The notes beneath the pieces were generated by a model that saw only the letters and a list, made by a program, of their open reading frames with translations, did no database searches and was not told the DNA's origin. Below are positions 60,774-64,000 of a stretch of DNA of 64,000 bases, in pieces. The DNA is from Rhodococcus rhodnii NBRC 100604 (lineage in GTDB: Bacteria > Actinomycetota > Actinomycetes > Mycobacteriales > Mycobacteriaceae), in the NCBI RefSeq assembly GCF_001894925.1, contig NZ_BCXD01000021.1, positions 1 to 64,000 of the forward strand, read 5' to 3'. How positions within the stretch are numbered: position 1 is the first letter of the stretch; the number at the start of each line of letters is the position of its first letter. The position numbers were made by a program, and so were the translations under genes.

Positions 60774-62168
60774 CTACTTGTCAGCCTCCAGTGACCACTC
60801 GGGTCCGTCGGGTGTATCGGTGACGGCCACGCCCGCCGCGGCCAGCCGATCACGGACCTCGTCCGCGACCGCCCAGTTCTTCTCCGCCCTCGCCTGCTGG
60901 CGACGCTCCAGATCCGCGCGCACCAGCACGTCGAGCGCGCCCAGTGCAGGAGCGGAACTCGTCGCGCCCGCCGCCCAGTGCGGATCGAGCGGATCGACCC
61001 CCAGCACCGAGGTCATGGCGCGCACCGCTCCCGCGATGTCGCGTGCGGTGTCGAGCTTTCCGGCTTCGAGAGCCGTGTTCCCCTCCCGGACGGCGCCGTG
61101 GATCTCGGCGAGCGCCGCCGGGACGGCGAGGTCGTCGTCCAGGGCTCGTTCGAACGCCTCGGGCCGGACGCCGATCTCGACGGCACCCGCGCGAGTGGAC
61201 ACCCGCGTGACGAACGATTCGATCCGCCGGTACGCGGCGGCTCCTTCGTCGAGCGCCTCGGGCGAGTACTCGAGCATCGACCGGTAGTGCGCCGAACCGA
61301 GGTAGTACCGCAGCTCCTGCGCCCGGACCCGTTGCAGGACATTGGGAATCGACAGGACGTTGCCGAGCGACTTCGACATCTTCTCGCCGCCCAGCGTGAC
61401 CCAGCCGTTGTGCAGCCAGTACCGCGCGAAGTCGTCTCCGGCGCACCGCGCCTGCGCGACCTCGTTCTCGTGGTGCGGGAACACGAGATCCATACCGCCG
61501 CAATGGATGTCGAAGGTCGAACCGAGATAGTAGACCGCCATCGCCGAGCACTCGATGTGCCAGCCGGGACGGCCCGGCCCCCACGGCGTCGGCCACGACG
61601 GCTCACCGGGCTTCGCGGCCTTCCACAGCGTGAAGTCGCGGGGATCGCGCTTGCCCTCGCCCGCACTCTCGCCCTGATGGACGTCGTCGATCCGGTGCCC
61701 CGAGAGGAAGCCGTACTGCGGATCGCTGAGCACGTCGAAGTAGACGTTGCCGTTCGAGGCGTACGCGTGACCGCGCTCGATCAGCCGTTCCATCATCTCG
61801 ACCATCTGTGTCACGTGCCCGGTCGCACGCGGTTCGACCGACGGCGGCAGCACGCCGAGCCGACGGTACGCGTCGTCGAAGGCCCGCTCGTAGGTCGCGG
61901 CCCATTCCCACCACGGACGGCCGTGTTCGCCCGCCTTGCGCAGGATCTTGTCGTCGATGTCGGTCACATTGCGGACGAAGGCCACGTCGACGTCGCGCGC
62001 GAGCAGCCAGCGTCGCAGAACGTCGAACGCGACACCGCTGCGGACGTGGCCGATGTGCGGTTCGCCCTGCACCGTCGCGCCACACAGATAGATCGACGCG
62101 TGGCCGAGGTCGCGCGGGACGAAGTCACGCACGGACCGGGTGGCGGTGTCGAACAGGCGCAGAGTCAC
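60774..62168 (-). CDS. cysS: Cysteinyl-tRNA synthetase
   Basis: A 464-residue class I synthetase. Zinc ligand Cys29 (YLCGATVQG), the HIGH signature at 38-41, HIECSAM and HHENE for the other zinc ligands, and KMSKS near 266 are all intact. The frame begins 11 codons earlier, but GTG 62168 gives the normal N-terminus [18 protein letters not shown] box on this strand (62177-62182) lies 8 nt upstream, so cysS appears to have its own promoter with little or no leader. Confidence 0.96.
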   Translation of the reverse strand: MTLRLFDTATRSVRDFVPRDLGHASIYLCGATVQGEPHIGHVRSGVAFDVLRRWLLARDVDVAFVRNVTDIDDKILRKAGEHGRPWWEWAATYERAFDDAYRRLGVLPPSVEPRATGHVTQMVEMMERLIERGHAYASNGNVYFDVLSDPQYGFLSGHRIDDVHQGESAGEGKRDPRDFTLWKAAKPGEPSWPTPWGPGRPGWHIECSAMAVYYLGSTFDIHCGGMDLVFPHHENEVAQARCAGDDFARYWLHNGWVTLGGEKMSKSLGNVLSIPNVLQRVRAQELRYYLGSAHYRSMLEYSPEALDEGAAAYRRIESFVTRVSTRAGAVEIGVRPEAFERALDDDLAVPAALAEIHGAVREGNTALEAGKLDTARDIAGAVRAMTSVLGVDPLDPHWAAGATSSAPALGALDVLVRADLERRQQARAEKNWAVADEVRDRLAAAGVAVTDTPDGPEWSLEADK

Positions 62169-62176
62169 GACATACG

Positions 62177-62182
62177 ATCCTA
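62177..62182 (-). promoter_or_regulatory. -10 box of cysS-rlmB
   Basis: TAGGAT on the minus strand, 8 nt before the GTG of cysS. It lies just beyond the hairpin that follows ispF, so the housekeeping run is split into two transcription units. Confidence 0.4.
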
Positions 62183-62199
62183 CCTGCCGGGATCGGGTC

Positions 62200-62217
62200 A
62201 CCGGACAGGCGTCCGGT
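62200..62217 (-). terminator. Hairpin after ispF
   Basis: ACCGGAC-AGGC-GTCCGGT forms a perfect 7-bp stem with a 4-nt loop, starting 6 nt after the ispF stop. No U-run follows. It likely ends the carD-ispD-ispF transcript before cysS. Confidence 0.45.
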
Positions 62218-62222
62218 ACGGC

Positions 62223-62714
62223 TCATACGAGGTCGGAGCGCACGACGAGCGCCGTCGCCGTCGCCGCGATCCCCTCACCGCGGCCCGTCAGCCCGAGGCC
62301 GTCGGTCGTGGTCGCGGACACCGAGACCGGCGCACCGGCCAACTCGCTCAGCACGCGCTCGGCCTCGTCGCGGCGCGGGCCGATGCGGGGCCGATTGCCG
62401 ATCACCTGCACGGTCGCGTTGACGACCGTCCATCCCTGCTCCGCGATCAGCGAACGGACGTGCGCGAGCATCCGCGCACCGGTCACGCCGTCCCACTCCG
62501 GTCGCCCGGTTCCGAACACCGTGCCCAGGTCCCCCGAGCGCGTCGCCGAGAGCAGCGCATCGCACAGCGCATGGACGGCGACGTCGCCGTCGGAGTGTCC
62601 CGCGCAGCCGTCCTCGCCCTCGAACAGCAGTCCGGCCATCCAGCACGGCCGCCCCGCCTCGACGGGATGTACGTCGGTGCCCGAACCGATACGGAGTGCG
62701 TCGACGAGCGTCAT
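62223..62714 (-). CDS. ispF: 2-C-methyl-D-erythritol 2,4-cyclodiphosphate synthase
   Basis: A 163-residue MEP-pathway enzyme. The metal site GTDVHPV near residue 13 and [17 protein letters not shown] near 39, followed by the [19 protein letters not shown]-terminal block, are diagnostic. The start ATG overlaps the ispD stop (ATGA), so the two consecutive pathway enzymes are coupled. Confidence 0.96.
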   Translation of the reverse strand: MTLVDALRIGSGTDVHPVEAGRPCWMAGLLFEGEDGCAGHSDGDVAVHALCDALLSATRSGDLGTVFGTGRPEWDGVTGARMLAHVRSLIAEQGWTVVNATVQVIGNRPRIGPRRDEAERVLSELAGAPVSVSATTTDGLGLTGRGEGIAATATALVVRSDLV

Positions 62715-63481
62715 CGTGCGGCGCCCCGCTCGTGCGCATCGCTGTCCTGTGCGGCGAGAGTGCTCGCCAGGAGAAGGTCGAGCGGAGTCGTGATCTTGAA
62801 TGCGAGCGGATCGCCGTCGACGCAGGTCACCGTCTCGCCGATGCGCTCGACGAGCCCGGCGTCGTCGGTCGCGACGTCCGCGGCGGCGTCGTAGGCGGCG
62901 TGCAGGACGCTGGCGTCGAAACCCTGTGGCGTCTGCACCGCCCGCAACCGCGTGCGGTCGGGTGTGTGGACGACGCACACGTGACCCTCGGCGTCTCCTG
63001 CGGGATGTCCTTCGGCGGCGACCGTGACGTCCTCCACCTCTTTCACGGTGTCGGACACCGGTAGCACCGGAACCACCGCGCGCCGTCCCGCCCGCAGGGC
63101 GTCGACGACGCGACGAATCAGTTCGGGAGGGGTCAACGCGCGCGCGGCGTCGTGGACGAGGACGAAATCCGCGTCACGGGCCTGATCGAGCCCGGCACAC
63201 ACGGAGTCGGTGCGCTCGGCACCGCCCGCTGCCACCGTGACGCGATCGGGAAGCCGATCGGCGACGGATTCGAGCATCTCGGACGGGACCACGACGACGA
63301 CGTGGTCGACCACGCCCGACGCGAGCAGCCCACGAACGGCGCGCGCGATCATCGTCTGGCCGGCGACGTCCACGAACGCCTTGGGCATGTTCATGCCGAG
63401 ACGCTCGCCCCGGCCGGCCGCCGGTACGAGCGCGACGACGCGGCCCGAGCGAGCTGTGTTCACTCCGGTCTCGGTGGTCAC
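62711..63481 (-). CDS. ispD: 2-C-methyl-D-erythritol 4-phosphate cytidylyltransferase
   Basis: A 256-residue CTP-dependent enzyme. The nucleotide-binding start [39 protein letters not shown] and TPQGFD are all present. The GTG at 63481 is 5 nt from the carD stop; an internal GTG eight codons later is possible. Together with carD and ispF it forms the conserved mycobacterial-type order. Confidence 0.95.
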   Translation of the reverse strand: MTTETGVNTARSGRVVALVPAAGRGERLGMNMPKAFVDVAGQTMIARAVRGLLASGVVDHVVVVVPSEMLESVADRLPDRVTVAAGGAERTDSVCAGLDQARDADFVLVHDAARALTPPELIRRVVDALRAGRRAVVPVLPVSDTVKEVEDVTVAAEGHPAGDAEGHVCVVHTPDRTRLRAVQTPQGFDASVLHAAYDAAADVATDDAGLVERIGETVTCVDGDPLAFKITTPLDLLLASTLAAQDSDAHERGAAR

Positions 63482-63486
63482 TGCTG

Positions 63487-63996
<510 letters not shown>

Positions 63997-64000
63997 TCAC

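Overview
The window is GC-rich DNA from an actinobacterium, most likely a Rhodococcus-like member of the Mycobacteriales. The reasons are the carD-ispD-ispF-cysS-rlmB order at the right edge (the arrangement known from mycobacteria and relatives), a recC-recB-recD operon, a DUF222/HNH (13E12-type) gene, a mycofactocin-type short-chain dehydrogenase, many GTG starts with GTGA/ATGA overlaps, and several genes whose start codon lies 6-8 nt behind a TANNNT-like -10 box (probable leaderless transcripts). No tRNA, rRNA, IS element or CRISPR was seen.

Layout. 1-1.6 kb: end of a LysR regulator translationally coupled to a nitrilase. 1.5-10 kb (minus strand): recC-recB-recD. 10-16.8 kb: esterase, PNPOx-fold protein, VOC protein, AlkA-type glycosylase, NlpC/P60 protein, two alpha/beta hydrolases and a 2-oxoglutarate/Fe(II) oxygenase divergent from an XRE-cupin regulator. 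17.5-18.9 kb: DUF222/HNH gene. 18.9-37.2 kb: a purine/ureide catabolic supercluster (DUF6986 CitE-like protein, allantoicase, PuuE-type allantoinase, GntR regulator, NCS1 permease, broken hydantoin/allantoin racemase, two guanine/8-oxoguanine-deaminase-like amidohydrolases, OHCU decarboxylase, HIU hydrolase, uricase, xanthine-dehydrogenase FAD subunit and a frameshifted FeS-Mo subunit). Inside it sits a divergent nitric oxide synthase / flavohemoglobin pair and a Tat-type lipoprotein deacetylase. 37.3-41.5 kb: a UvrA-like protein convergent with a DrrA/DrrB-type exporter. 41.6-45.9 kb: an ABC exporter divergent from a two-component system with a long dyad between them. 45.9-49.5 kb: a mycofactocin-type SDR and a trehalose-phosphatase/GH15 fusion. 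49.6-52.5 kb: a zinc-type ABC importer with a Zur-like box. 52.5-57.8 kb: an Opp/Dpp-type ABC importer divergent from a BCCT transporter (58-59.8 kb). 59.8-64 kb: rlmB, cysS, ispF, ispD, carD.

How it works together. The central cluster would take guanine/xanthine through urate, HIU, OHCU and allantoin to allantoate and ureidoglycolate, with uptake by the NCS1 permease and control by GntR. No recognised ureidoglycolate lyase or glyoxylate-consuming enzyme is present, which makes the DUF6986 CitE-like protein the candidate for that end. Two genes of this cluster carry a disabling lesion in the sequence as given: an in-frame TGA in the racemase and a one-base frameshift in the xanthine dehydrogenase FeS-Mo subunit. 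Either the pathway is decaying at its edges or the assembly has errors.
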